NCBI GenBank assembly: GCA_964385705.1
Contig: CAYLQG010000005.1
Location: 1-41,096 of the forward strand
DNA: 41,096 nucleotides
Origin: DATKGN01 sp964385705
GTDB taxonomy: Bacteria > Patescibacteriota > Microgenomatia > UBA10105 > UBA927
Direction of reading: 5' to 3'
Numbering within the stretch: position 1 is the stretch's first letter; each line of letters opens with the position of its first letter. A program made the position numbers and the translations under genes. A model generated the notes under the pieces. That model worked only from the letters and a program-made list of their open reading frames with translations, had not been told where the DNA came from and searched no databases. Positions 31,696-40,843 of this stretch are shown here, piece after piece.

Positions 31696-32745
31696 ATGGG
31701 ATTTTTACTCGGATTACTATTATTTTCCTGGTTTTGTGCAAGTCTGCTCTACGTTCCGTTCATACGGCTTTTATATAAATGGCGCTTTCAGCGGCTGAGG
31801 CAGAAAACGCTTGATGCCTTTGACAAACGGACGCCGATTTTTGACCGTTTTCATCAGAAAAAAGCTGGTACCCCGGTGGGGGGAGGCGTACTTATCATTC
31901 TTCTCACAACCATTATGGCGCCGCTTGCGCTTCTCATTATGCGGTATTTCTGGATCCCGCTGACATCGGTGTATCCGATGGTTTCAGAAATTAAAATAAT
32001 CCTATTTACATTCGTTTCATTCGGATTATTAGGCTTACTTGACGACGCAAAAAAAACGTTTCTATGGGCGTCGACAGGTTTTTTTGGGCTCCGACTCCGC
32101 CATAAGCTGATTTTAGAAATTATACTTGCCGGTATTATCAGCTATTGGCTTGTGCACGATTTAAAAATTGACATATTTTATGTACCGCTTTTCGGCACAA
32201 TACACATGGGCTGGATTTATATTCTTATTTCCTCATTTATTATTATCGCATTTGCTAATGCTTTTAATATCACCGACGGCCTGGATGGCATGGCATCAGG
32301 AGTACTCCTTATCGCTCTCACAGCCTTTTGGATTATTTCTGCGTCAATTCTTGATTCACCGCTTTCCGTATTTATCGCGATTTGGCTCGGAAGTCTCATT
32401 GCCTTTTTATACTTTAATATTTATCCCGCAAGAATTTTCCTGGGAGATGTTGGGGCACTTTCATTCGGTGCAACACTCGCTGTTGTCGGATTAATACTCG
32501 GTAAAGCCCCGGCGCTCGTGATTATAGGCGCTGTATTTGTTGTTGAGGTATCGTCATCATTTTTACAATTATTCTGGAAGAAATTTTTCAAAAAGAAACT
32601 TTTTTCAGTTGCTCCTCTTCATTTGTGGCTGCAGTACAATGGATGGCCGGAGCCGAAAATTGTCATGCGGTTCTGGATTATCAGCATAGTTTTTGCCGTA
32701 TTTGGCTTGTGGCTGTCGCTTGTTACGAAGCAGCCGCTTTATTAG
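31696..32745 (+). CDS. mraY: Phospho-N-acetylmuramoyl-pentapeptide-transferase
   Basis: A 349-residue polytopic enzyme that transfers phospho-MurNAc-peptide to undecaprenyl phosphate, making lipid I. ATG 31696 was chosen because MGFLLGLLLFSWFC begins a proper first helix; an upstream in-frame start lies inside dgkA. Motifs: FHQKKAGTPVGGGVLIIL (near 51), the acidic LGLLDDAKKTF (near 113), NAFNITDGLDGMASG (near 186) and a C-terminal histidine cluster reading VAPLHLWLQYNGWPEPK. HLWLQ deviates slightly from the usual HHHFE-like motif, a change seen in divergent MraY proteins. About ten membrane helices. It starts 4 bases after dgkA, and murL follows after 10 bases. Confidence 0.92.
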   Translation: MGFLLGLLLFSWFCASLLYVPFIRLLYKWRFQRLRQKTLDAFDKRTPIFDRFHQKKAGTPVGGGVLIILLTTIMAPLALLIMRYFWIPLTSVYPMVSEIKIILFTFVSFGLLGLLDDAKKTFLWASTGFFGLRLRHKLILEIILAGIISYWLVHDLKIDIFYVPLFGTIHMGWIYILISSFIIIAFANAFNITDGLDGMASGVLLIALTAFWIISASILDSPLSVFIAIWLGSLIAFLYFNIYPARIFLGDVGALSFGATLAVVGLILGKAPALVIIGAVFVVEVSSSFLQLFWKKFFKKKLFSVAPLHLWLQYNGWPEPKIVMRFWIISIVFAVFGLWLSLVTKQPLY

Positions 32746-32755
32746 ATAACAGCAT

Positions 32756-34111
32756 ATGGGTTTACAGACTGACACCCATTTTATTTTCACCAGATACGAT
32801 ACGTCGCAAGCTGACGGAACAATTAATTTTCACTATTCGCTGCACACTCCACGGAATACATATAATTTTACCGAGCGTTTGATTACTCCGAAAGGAGCGA
32901 TGAGTGCATTTAAGAATATTGAAGAGGGAACTCTTGCAAACATACTGCAGGCGTTACACCTTGCTCTGGGGATAAGTTACTGGAAGACATTTTGCCCGAA
33001 AAAAATCTCCATTAATACATATACGCTCTCACACAGACAGGCTGATTTTTGGAATGAATTTTATACGAAAGGATTAGGAGAGTTTTACTATAAGAATTCA
33101 CTTGATTTCCGTCAGATGGTTCAGTTTCCGTTTGATGATGACAGGTCATACGCTACATTAGAGCGAAGAGCATATGCTAAACGCGCACTTGTTCTTTTGG
33201 GAGCGGGTAAGGATTCTATCGTTACATCAGAATTGCTGGCAAAGTCTGAGAATGAATTTTCACTGTTTACCCTCAATAAACATCCTATTCAATCTGAGGC
33301 GGCGGGAATTATAGGCAAGCCTGTCGTGACCGTTAGGAGATTCATAGATCCCCAGCTGTTTCAGTTGAACAAGGAATCCGGGGTGTACAATGGACACATT
33401 CCTATCACTGCCGTCTATATGCTGGCCGGCGTTCTTGCAGCAGCACTATTCGATTACCGCTATGTAATTTCCTCGAATGAGGAAAGCGCGAATTACGGAA
33501 ATGTAAGGTATTTAGGTCATGAAATTAATCATCAATGGAGCAAATCTTTTGAATTTGAACTGCTGCTCAAGGAATATATAAATGAGTTTATTTCTCCTGA
33601 CATCCTTTGTTTTTCCTTTTTGAGACCCCTTAAGGAAATCAAGGTTGCCGAGATTTTTTCCAACTACCCCAAGTATTTTCATACGTTTACGAGTTGTAAT
33701 ACGAATTTTACCATCAACGGGATAACGCCCACTGCGAAATGGTGCGGCATTTGTCCTAAATGTGCATTTGTATTTCTTATACTTGCCGCCTTTTTACCAA
33801 AGGAGACGGTAGTCACCATTTTTAACAAAAATATGTTATCTGACGCAGATCTTTTAGGTCTTTATAAAGAACTCATCGGAGTTGAAGGATTTAAGCCGTT
33901 TGAATGTGTCGGAACGCCGGAAGAGGCGTTATATGCATTTAGTCTGATTTTCAAAAAAGGTGAGTTTCAGACAGACAGTATTGTAAAAACACTGGAGCCA
34001 ACAGTCACTCTATTATTACGTCAAAAGCCATTATTAGAAGAGTCAATGAGATCCGTATCCGGCAACCATAATGTTCCTGAGGAATTTTTGCCGCTTTTGT
34101 CAATTCTATGA
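32756..34111 (+). CDS. murL: UDP-MurNAc-L-Ala-L-Glu epimerase MurL
   Basis: A 451-residue cytoplasmic protein matching the MurL family. A PP-loop-like ATP site, LGAGKDS (148-154), corresponds to the SGGKDS motif of ATP pyrophosphatases. YVISSNEESANYGNV lies near 238, and a cysteine motif, WCGICPKC, is at 329-336. MurL, described in Xanthomonas oryzae, converts the terminal L-Glu of UDP-MurNAc-L-Ala-L-Glu to D-Glu in an ATP-dependent reaction. It works with MurD2, a MurD homologue that ligates L-Glu. Here the next gene is a murD homologue overlapping by 4 bases (ATGA), which strongly supports the pair. This would replace the glutamate racemase plus ordinary MurD route. Family assignment is from memory of motifs and context. 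Confidence 0.85.
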   Translation: MGLQTDTHFIFTRYDTSQADGTINFHYSLHTPRNTYNFTERLITPKGAMSAFKNIEEGTLANILQALHLALGISYWKTFCPKKISINTYTLSHRQADFWNEFYTKGLGEFYYKNSLDFRQMVQFPFDDDRSYATLERRAYAKRALVLLGAGKDSIVTSELLAKSENEFSLFTLNKHPIQSEAAGIIGKPVVTVRRFIDPQLFQLNKESGVYNGHIPITAVYMLAGVLAAALFDYRYVISSNEESANYGNVRYLGHEINHQWSKSFEFELLLKEYINEFISPDILCFSFLRPLKEIKVAEIFSNYPKYFHTFTSCNTNFTINGITPTAKWCGICPKCAFVFLILAAFLPKETVVTIFNKNMLSDADLLGLYKELIGVEGFKPFECVGTPEEALYAFSLIFKKGEFQTDSIVKTLEPTVTLLLRQKPLLEESMRSVSGNHNVPEEFLPLLSIL

Positions 34112-35337
34112 AACTAAATGAACTTGAGCATAAAAAAATTCTTATAGCCGGATTCGGAATTGAGGGAAAATCAACGCAGCACTTTCTGAAAGAGAAGGTT
34201 CCGTCAGCCGCGGTGGATATTGTTGACAGGGAAGACGGCCCTGAGTATTTATCCGGTCAGGATAAATACGACTTAGTGATTAAATCTCCGGGGATCAGGA
34301 AAGAACTGATTCATGTTCCTTATACGACCGCGACAAATATTTTTTTCGCAAACACGAAAGGTCTGACCATTGGCGTAACGGGAACAAAAGGTAAAAGCAC
34401 AACAAGCTCGCTTATCCATGAAATATTACTTGGTTCAGGGCGGCGATCCCATCTTGTCGGAAACATCGGAAAACCCATGCTAACTGAATTATTATCCGAA
34501 AAAGGGAACGACGACGTGTATGTGTGTGAGCTTTCTAGTTATCAGCTGGATGATATCGCCTATTCTCCGCACGTTGCGGTGTTTATTGATTTTTTTCCTG
34601 AGCATATGAATTACCACGGAAGCGTTGAAGCCTATTGGGAGGCTAAAAAACGTATCGTTGCCTTCTCGGGTCCCAACGATTTTTTCGTATTTAATCCGGC
34701 CTTTACACGGTTAAAAGAACTGTCCTTGTCAATACAGGCAAATCCGGTTCCGTATGTAGAAAAGCTGCCCTTCAACGACAGTGTGATCCCCTTATTAGGG
34801 AAACACAATAATGATAATGTTCGCGCAGCGGTTACTGTTGGAAAGATTTTCGATATTCCTGCCGGTATTATGGAATCCGCAGTCCGTACGTTTCATCCGT
34901 TGCCTCACCGGTTGGAATTTGTCGGCACATTTAAGGAGATTTCGTTTTATGACGATGCAATATCAACGACTCCTGAATCTACGATTAGCGCGATCCTCGC
35001 TATAGATTCTGTGAAAACAATTTTCCTTGGCGGACAGGATAGGGGATACGATTTCCGATCTCTCGTGCGGCTCATCCATGAACGGGAAATACGGTATGTC
35101 GTTTTATTTCCTGACAGCGGTTTGACAATCTTTAAATTATTGAATGAGTATCCGAAAGATGATTTTACCGTGCTCTCAACGTCAAATATGGAGGAAGCGG
35201 TAGCTTTTGCGTATAAACTTACGCCGAAGGGATCATCCTGTCTATTATCTACTGCGTCACCGAGTTATAGCATCTGGAAAAATTTCGAAGAGAAAGGCAA
35301 TCTGTTTAAACAACATGTCCGTAATTTAGGAAAGTGA
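34108..35337 (+). CDS. murD2: MurD-type ligase, probably UDP-MurNAc-L-Ala--L-Glu ligase (MurD2)
   Basis: A 409-residue Mur ligase with all three domains. KILIAGFGIEGKSTQHFL (near 10) is domain 1, the P-loop is GTKGKST (92-98), and ELSSYQLDDI (near 141) and DFFPEHMNYHGS (near 161) are MurD hallmarks. The C-terminal D-Glu-binding motif of MurD, usually SPACASFD, reads STASPSYSIWKNFE (381-394), so the cysteine and the aspartate are lost. With murL directly upstream and overlapping by 4 bases, this gene most likely encodes the L-Glu-adding MurD2. Sequence alone does not prove L-Glu specificity; an ordinary D-Glu ligase remains the alternative. Confidence 0.83.
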   Translation: MKLNELEHKKILIAGFGIEGKSTQHFLKEKVPSAAVDIVDREDGPEYLSGQDKYDLVIKSPGIRKELIHVPYTTATNIFFANTKGLTIGVTGTKGKSTTSSLIHEILLGSGRRSHLVGNIGKPMLTELLSEKGNDDVYVCELSSYQLDDIAYSPHVAVFIDFFPEHMNYHGSVEAYWEAKKRIVAFSGPNDFFVFNPAFTRLKELSLSIQANPVPYVEKLPFNDSVIPLLGKHNNDNVRAAVTVGKIFDIPAGIMESAVRTFHPLPHRLEFVGTFKEISFYDDAISTTPESTISAILAIDSVKTIFLGGQDRGYDFRSLVRLIHEREIRYVVLFPDSGLTIFKLLNEYPKDDFTVLSTSNMEEAVAFAYKLTPKGSSCLLSTASPSYSIWKNFEEKGNLFKQHVRNLGK

Positions 35338-35342
35338 AACGT

Positions 35343-36479
35343 ATGAAATCGATAGTCTCATCCGTCGCCGCAACGCTTAAAAATTTGGCAGTGCACCAGA
35401 AGCATAAGGCGAGCCATGGAGCTGATAAATTTCTAATTTTGGGCATACTTATTATGTCTTTGTTCGGAGTCCTTATGGTGTACGACTCATCGGTTGCGAT
35501 CGCTATCCGGGATTTTTCCAATCAGTATTATTACGTGTTTGAACAGTTAAAATGGTTATTTGTCGGATCTGTTGTATTTTGTATTTGCTCCGTCATTCAA
35601 TATAAAATATGGTATCAGCTCGCTCTTCCTGGTCTTTTTGCTACCATGTTTTTACTATTTGCGGTTTTCTTACCGGGAATCGGAGTTCACGCACTAGGTG
35701 CACATCGATGGATTAATCTCGGCTTGTTTGTGCTGCAGCCCGCTGAACTTGCGAAACTTGCGATTGTTATTTATCTGTCGGCGTGGTTTTCTCATCCCGA
35801 AAAGAATAGATTTTTTTCCTTCCTTTTATTGCTCCTCATGACGGTCGGCCTTGTTTTATTGGAACCGGATCTGGGTACGAGTATTATTATTCTCCTTATC
35901 GGCATTTGTATGTATTACTTTGCCGGATCACCGGTTCATCATCTGGCGCTTCTGTTTCCCGTTATTGCAGGAGGAGTTTTGGTGTTAGCGCTCATTGCTC
36001 CGTATCGGGTTGCAAGACTTACAACATTTCTCAATCCGCAGAGCGATCCTCTCGGTTCTTCATATCAGATCCGGCAGGTATTAATCGCTCTTGGCTCAGG
36101 AGGGTGGATGGGCGTTGGGATAGGGAAGTCCCGTCAGAAATATGAGTATCTTCCCGAGGCGAACACCGATTCAATTTTCGCGATTATCGGTGAGGAGACG
36201 GGATTCATAGGGGCGATATTAACGATAGGACTATTTCTTTTTATCATTTGGAGAGGATTCCGGATAGCCGTCCACGCGCCGGACCCGTTTTCGCGCTTAT
36301 TAACACTGGGAATCTCAGCATGGGTTGCGATACAAACGCTCATTAATTTAGGTGCGATGGTACGGATCATACCGTTGACTGGGGTGCCATTACCGTTCGT
36401 CTCGTATGGAGGTTCCAGTTTCATTATCTTATTTGCAGCAATGGGTATCGTCCTTAATATCAGCAAATATAATAGATAG
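35343..36479 (+). CDS. ftsW: Septal peptidoglycan polymerase FtsW (SEDS family)
   Basis: A 378-residue SEDS glycosyltransferase that polymerises lipid II at the septum with FtsI. ATG 35343 was chosen because AGGA at 35328-35331 is too close to the GTG at 35334. A cytoplasmic tail of about 25 residues precedes the first helix, with SLFGVLMVYDSS near 40. LGAHRWINLGLFVLQPAELA (near 117) and LEPDLGTSIIIL (near 175, catalytic-loop region) are classic SEDS motifs, as is the C-terminal TGVPLPFVSYGGSSFI. About ten helices. Its place between murD and murG is the standard ftsW position, which separates it from RodA. Confidence 0.94.
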   Translation: MKSIVSSVAATLKNLAVHQKHKASHGADKFLILGILIMSLFGVLMVYDSSVAIAIRDFSNQYYYVFEQLKWLFVGSVVFCICSVIQYKIWYQLALPGLFATMFLLFAVFLPGIGVHALGAHRWINLGLFVLQPAELAKLAIVIYLSAWFSHPEKNRFFSFLLLLLMTVGLVLLEPDLGTSIIILLIGICMYYFAGSPVHHLALLFPVIAGGVLVLALIAPYRVARLTTFLNPQSDPLGSSYQIRQVLIALGSGGWMGVGIGKSRQKYEYLPEANTDSIFAIIGEETGFIGAILTIGLFLFIIWRGFRIAVHAPDPFSRLLTLGISAWVAIQTLINLGAMVRIIPLTGVPLPFVSYGGSSFIILFAAMGIVLNISKYNR

Positions 36480-36484
36480 ACACC

Positions 36485-37588
36485 ATGCAAAAAAAACTTT
36501 TTATCACCGGTGGTCATCTGACTCCCTCAATTGCAGTTATTGATGAAATAATTCATCGCAAATTGCCTTGGGAGATTGTTTTTATCGGGAGAACACATCC
36601 GTTTGAAGGATCAGATGAGATATCCGAAGAGCGCTCGACTGTAGAAGTCCGGCATATTCGTTTTATCTCTATAACAACCGGACGTTTGCAGCGTGTATTT
36701 ACGTTTCAATCTATTATTTCACTGGCGAAAGTGCCGTTCGGATTCATCCAGGCGATTGGATTGTTAATTCGAGAAAAACCGGATGCAATTGTTTCGTTCG
36801 GCGGATATATCGCGCTTCCGGTGGTCGTGTCTGGCTATTTTTTCGGTATTCCGATCATTACGCATGAGCAGACGCGAACGCCAGGAGTTGCCAATAAAAT
36901 CATCTCATATTTTGCGCAAAAAATTTGTCTTTCATTTCCCGATACAACACATACTTTTCCGAGAGAGAAAACGGTTGTAACAGGTCTTCCGATCCGTAAA
37001 AACGCACTCACTGTTTCAAAAGTTATTCCCTTATCATTTAAATTGTCACTATTTCCGCTCATCTATATAACCGGGGGAAGTACCGGATCAGTATCATTGA
37101 ATGATCTCATTTTTCCGATCATATCTTCGCTGACCCGAAAATATACCGTCATCCATCAGGTCGGAAAGGCGTCATTGACGAAAGCAACAGCGGTCTTTGG
37201 TAAATTGCCGGTAGACGATCGGAAGAGATATATTGTGAAAGATTATATCGATGAATCATCTGTCGGTTGGGTCCTTCAGAATGCATCTCTGGTTGTAGGA
37301 CGGTCAGGTGCCAATACAGTAACCGAACTAACTTTACTACATAAAAAAGCGGTCTTGATTCCGCTTCCCTGGTCTGGAGGCGCTGAACAGGAGGAAAACG
37401 CCCGGTGGTTTACGGAACATGAAAACGGTCTGATTCTGAATCAGAGGACGGCAAGTTCAGAAGATCTTCTTTCCAAAATTTCAAGGATGATGAGTGACCG
37501 TTATACTCCTAAACACGCAAATACACCCATTATTCCGACGGAGGCAGCGGAGCAAATAGTTCGGTTCACACAGGAATTACTTCAATAA
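36485..37588 (+). CDS. murG: UDP-GlcNAc--lipid I N-acetylglucosaminyltransferase
   Basis: A 367-residue GT-B enzyme that adds GlcNAc to lipid I at the inner membrane face, producing lipid II. The N-terminal loop FITGGHLTPSIAVID (6-20) matches the GGTGGHxxP glycine loop in shortened form. SFGGYIALPVVVSGYFFGIP (near 102) and HEQTRTPGVANKI (near 126) are conserved MurG segments. In the C-terminal domain, ITGGSTGSVSLND (near 197) and GRSGANTVTEL (near 274) bind the donor. The glutamine pair usually seen after the donor motif appears as GGAEQEENARW near 298. It follows ftsW by 5 bases. The lack of the first GG of the N-terminal loop is a mild deviation. Confidence 0.92.
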   Translation: MQKKLFITGGHLTPSIAVIDEIIHRKLPWEIVFIGRTHPFEGSDEISEERSTVEVRHIRFISITTGRLQRVFTFQSIISLAKVPFGFIQAIGLLIREKPDAIVSFGGYIALPVVVSGYFFGIPIITHEQTRTPGVANKIISYFAQKICLSFPDTTHTFPREKTVVTGLPIRKNALTVSKVIPLSFKLSLFPLIYITGGSTGSVSLNDLIFPIISSLTRKYTVIHQVGKASLTKATAVFGKLPVDDRKRYIVKDYIDESSVGWVLQNASLVVGRSGANTVTELTLLHKKAVLIPLPWSGGAEQEENARWFTEHENGLILNQRTASSEDLLSKISRMMSDRYTPKHANTPIIPTEAAEQIVRFTQELLQ

Positions 37589-37607
37589 GCTATCATGGTA
37601 GTAAGCT

Positions 37608-38300
37608 ATGAAATCAGGGTTCTTTAGGCGCAAACTCGGTAAATTTCTTATTGCAGTTTTGGTTGTTGCCGTGTCGAGCGTATTGTTTACGACGCTTCTT
37701 AAGAGATTATTTGCGCTTGAGACTATCGTTGTCGTCGGAAACGATATTCATGTATCAATAGATAATAAAAAGCTCCCGACTAATCTTATATTTTTCCCGG
37801 GAGATAAAATACGTGAAGAGGTGCTCGCTGGCAATCCGTGGCTTTCCGATGTCCAGTTCCAAAAAGTATATCCCCACACGCTTAAAATTATACCCATCGT
37901 ACGAACACCGTATATCCGTTTACAATCGAATAACAGAATTGTTCTTGTTGATGCGAGCGGTGTGGTATTACAGGATGGAGATCAGGGTTTGTCGATACCG
38001 CTCTTTGTAGTTGACGCGGTTCCGTTTCATATGGGGGAGCGTATTGGCGACCCACGCATGAAATTTTTACTTACATTTATGGATGCGATATATCCGGTAT
38101 TGCCGATTGAATCAATAACGGAGTATGATGATACGTATTATCAAGTAAAATCAGGAACAACAGCGATATATATTACTCAAGATAAATCAGTTGATGTGAC
38201 AATAGCTACTTTACAAACATTAATGACGGGGTTTAGAATAAAAGGTACACTGCCCACGGTTGTTGATCTCCGTTTCGACAAACCGATTATAAAATTCTAA
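37608..38300 (+). CDS. ftsQ: FtsQ/DivIB-like division protein
   Basis: A 230-residue bitopic protein. A basic cytoplasmic start (MKSGFFRRKLGK) is followed by one helix at about 13-33 and a POTRA-like region beginning LETIVVVGND, the usual FtsQ pattern in which a strand carries VxGN. NPWLSDVQFQKVYPHTLKI (near 77) matches the helix-strand of POTRA ending in the typical P-x-T-L-x-I. A beta domain (about 105-225) follows. FtsQ links FtsL/FtsB to the division complex outside the membrane. No good ribosome-binding site is seen before ATG 37608. The position between murG and ftsA is the canonical ftsQ position. Confidence 0.87.
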   Translation: MKSGFFRRKLGKFLIAVLVVAVSSVLFTTLLKRLFALETIVVVGNDIHVSIDNKKLPTNLIFFPGDKIREEVLAGNPWLSDVQFQKVYPHTLKIIPIVRTPYIRLQSNNRIVLVDASGVVLQDGDQGLSIPLFVVDAVPFHMGERIGDPRMKFLLTFMDAIYPVLPIESITEYDDTYYQVKSGTTAIYITQDKSVDVTIATLQTLMTGFRIKGTLPTVVDLRFDKPIIKF

Positions 38301-38304
38301 ATTT

Positions 38305-39606
38305 ATGGCGCGAGACCATATCGTTTCAGGGATTGATGTCGGTACTTCAAAAATTACTACATTAATTGCCACATTTTCCGAAGAAGGGGACGCACAGGTC
38401 ATCGGCGTTTCTTCAGTGCCAAGCAAAGGTCTCCGTAAAGGACAGGTTGTCAATATAGATGAGGCGACAGCTGCGATATCTCAGTCTCTTGAGGCCGCAG
38501 AACGGATGGCGGGAGCCTCGGTAGGTAAAGCGTACATTTCCGTCGGTGGAAATCATATCGGGTCTCAGAATTCACACGGCGTTGTCGCCGTTAGTGAGCC
38601 CGAAAAGGAAATTTCTGATCAGGATGTGAGGCGGGTTATTGAGGCGGCCAAAGCAGTATCATTACCGTCATCACGGGAAATTCTCCATGTACTTCCGCGC
38701 GGATACATCGTTGACAGCCAGGATGGTATTCAGGACCCGATCGGTATGACTGGCGTTCGGCTGGAAGTCGATACACATCTTGTCACGGGTGGCGCAACCG
38801 CGATGCGTAACTTACGGAAATGCGTTGAAGAATTGGGGGTAGAGGTAAGCGGGATGGTATTCGGAGGACTTGCATCAGCAGAGTCCAGCTTATCCGATAC
38901 GGAGAAAGAACTCGGCGTACTTCTTATCGATATTGGCGGCGGAACAACAGACGTTGCGATATTCGTTGAAGGCGCATTATCATATTCATCCGTTATCCCG
39001 ATCGGGGCCATTAATATTACGAAAGATTTGGCTGCGGGCTTGCGCATATCACTTGAAAGCGCGGAGAAAGTTAAACTCCTTTTGGGCCAGACACCAAAAC
39101 TGCCGACATTGTCAGATGAAGAAGAGCGCACGAAATCATCAAAATCCGATAAATCCGATGAATTGGATGTTTCTTCATTGGGTCTTCCTGAGGAACTTCG
39201 CGTATTATCGAGAAAAACACTTGTTGAGGGTATTATAAAACCGCGGTTGAATGAGATATTTACGATGGTCGCTCTTGAACTCAAGCGGAGCGGATTCGGC
39301 GGGATGACTCCGTCTGGCATCGTCATTACCGGCGGCGGGGCGATGACAGTCGGAGCGGTTGATAGCGCGAGGAGAAATCTTGCAATGCCGGTTCACATCG
39401 GGATGCCGAAACGCGTAACGGGGCTTATTGATGAGATAATCGGACCCGCATATGCAACAAGCATAGGACTCCTTCAGTATGGCAGCAAGGTAGAAAAGTA
39501 CGAAGGTAGTGCATTTTTTGGTGGCTTTGGTAAAATCGGAGAGAAAGTACAAATAAAGGGTATTGCAGGAAAGCTTATAGATCTGGTAAAGTCATTCATG
39601 CCCTGA
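38305..39606 (+). CDS. ftsA: Cell division protein FtsA
   Basis: A 433-residue actin-like ATPase that tethers FtsZ to the membrane. Phosphate 1: GIDVGTSKITTLIATF (9-24). The family-specific 1C domain follows (about 85-165). Phosphate 2: LLIDIGGGTTDVAIF (near 207). The adenosine motif GIVITGGGAMTVG is near 338. A serine/lysine/aspartate-rich insert, beginning EEERTKSSKSDKSDELD near residue 273, looks like a flexible loop. The C-terminal GKLIDLVKSFMP forms the amphipathic membrane-binding helix. It lies 4 bases after ftsQ. Presence of FtsA suggests the Z-ring is anchored conventionally. Confidence 0.95.
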   Translation: MARDHIVSGIDVGTSKITTLIATFSEEGDAQVIGVSSVPSKGLRKGQVVNIDEATAAISQSLEAAERMAGASVGKAYISVGGNHIGSQNSHGVVAVSEPEKEISDQDVRRVIEAAKAVSLPSSREILHVLPRGYIVDSQDGIQDPIGMTGVRLEVDTHLVTGGATAMRNLRKCVEELGVEVSGMVFGGLASAESSLSDTEKELGVLLIDIGGGTTDVAIFVEGALSYSSVIPIGAINITKDLAAGLRISLESAEKVKLLLGQTPKLPTLSDEEERTKSSKSDKSDELDVSSLGLPEELRVLSRKTLVEGIIKPRLNEIFTMVALELKRSGFGGMTPSGIVITGGGAMTVGAVDSARRNLAMPVHIGMPKRVTGLIDEIIGPAYATSIGLLQYGSKVEKYEGSAFFGGFGKIGEKVQIKGIAGKLIDLVKSFMP

Positions 39607-39660
39607 CGTTTCGTTTGATAATAGGAATACCTTCAGACTTGCCCCTGTCGGAGTATACGT

Positions 39661-40842
39661 ATGCTTATTAAGCCGGATATTGCACGATTCGCAAAAATTA
39701 AAGTGATTGGTATAGGCGGTGGCGGATGCAATGCGATCAATTCCATGATCTCCCTCAATCAAATTGCGGGAGTTGAATTTTTAGGGATCAACACAGACGC
39801 TCAGGCGCTTCTGACCTGTCTCGCGTCCACAAAAGTGCAGATAGGAGAGAATTTAACGCGTGGTTTGGGGGCTGGTGGTAAACCTGAAGTCGGCAAACAG
39901 GCTGCTGAAGAATCCAAAGATAAGATAAACGACTTTCTCCGTGATACCGATATGGTGTTTTTAACCTGCGGTGAGGGCGGCGGAACCGGAACAGGGGCGA
40001 CACCGATCGTTGCGGAGATTGCCAAAGAACTCGGGGCACTTACTGTTGCCGTTGTGACCAAGCCGTTTCAATTTGAGGGGACGAGACGGATGCTCGCGGC
40101 AGAAGAAGGGATTAGTAATCTAAAAGATAAAGTTGATACGCTTATTGTCATTCCGAATCAGCGGTTGCTTGAGGTCATCGATAAGAAAATGACGCTCCTT
40201 GAAGCATTTCGTGTGACGGATTCCGTTTTGGGGCAAGGCGTACAGGGGATCGCCGACCTCATTACTATGCCGGGTCTTATTAATGTTGATTTTGCGGATG
40301 TGAAGACCATTATGACAAATGCTGGTTCTTCGCTCATGGGAATCGGTACCGGGGTCGGAGAAAACAGAGCCGCGACCGCAGCGCGGAGCGCAGTTGCTTC
40401 CCCGCTTCTTGAAATATCCGTTGACGGAGCCAAGGGGGTTCTATTCAATATCACCGGTGGTGCCGACCTTACGATGGCGGAAGTTGATGAAGCGGCAAAG
40501 CTCATATCCGCCGCCGTTGATCCTGATGCAAACATTATTTTCGGTGCAACCATTGATGAGAGTCTCGTCGACCAGGTAAAAATTACCGTTATTGCAACAG
40601 GATTTGATGAGACAAAGCGAAGACTCCGTGAATTATCAGGCCGGCCGTCATACGGAGCGGTTCCCGGGCGACCTTTGGCGCCTCAGCAGCCACAGGGTCT
40701 ATATGGCACTCAACAGCAGCAACAAAATATACCGAACCAGTCACAGCCTCCCGCGACGTACACGCCGCCGGCACCGAAGGACGAACTTCCCCCTGAGGAG
40801 GACGAATTTGACATCCCCGCATTCCTGCGGCAGAAGAGTTAA
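39661..40842 (+). CDS. ftsZ: Cell division protein FtsZ
   Basis: A 393-residue tubulin-like GTPase that forms the Z ring. IKVIGIGGGGCNAINSMI (near 13-30) is the first nucleotide loop. The tubulin signature GEGGGTGTGATP starts at residue 104, and NVDFADVKTIM near 210 is also typical. After the GTPase core comes a proline/glutamine-rich linker (about 330-375, with a run of CAG and CAA codons at 40685-40750). The tail DEFDIPAFLRQKS is the conserved C-terminal peptide that binds FtsA. GGAG at 39650-39653 is a good ribosome-binding site, 7 bases before ATG 39661. The 54-base gap after ftsA has no convincing promoter. Confidence 0.97.
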   Translation: MLIKPDIARFAKIKVIGIGGGGCNAINSMISLNQIAGVEFLGINTDAQALLTCLASTKVQIGENLTRGLGAGGKPEVGKQAAEESKDKINDFLRDTDMVFLTCGEGGGTGTGATPIVAEIAKELGALTVAVVTKPFQFEGTRRMLAAEEGISNLKDKVDTLIVIPNQRLLEVIDKKMTLLEAFRVTDSVLGQGVQGIADLITMPGLINVDFADVKTIMTNAGSSLMGIGTGVGENRAATAARSAVASPLLEISVDGAKGVLFNITGGADLTMAEVDEAAKLISAAVDPDANIIFGATIDESLVDQVKITVIATGFDETKRRLRELSGRPSYGAVPGRPLAPQQPQGLYGTQQQQQNIPNQSQPPATYTPPAPKDELPPEEDEFDIPAFLRQKS

Positions 40843-40843
40843 A

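Noticed and set aside
38730..39326. 198-codon open frame on the minus strand inside ftsA
   Set aside because: It is the antisense of a well-conserved gene, is rich in serine and proline in the way of shadow frames, and has no promoter or ribosome-binding site.
39607..39660. ftsZ promoter built on TTGATA at 39615-39620
   Set aside because: No acceptable -10 lies 16-18 bases downstream; a good ribosome-binding site shows ftsZ translation but a promoter could not be supported.
40681..40760. CAG/CAA-rich stretch near the end of ftsZ, possible DNA repeat
   Set aside because: It encodes the disordered glutamine/proline linker normal for FtsZ and lies in frame; not an independent repeat.
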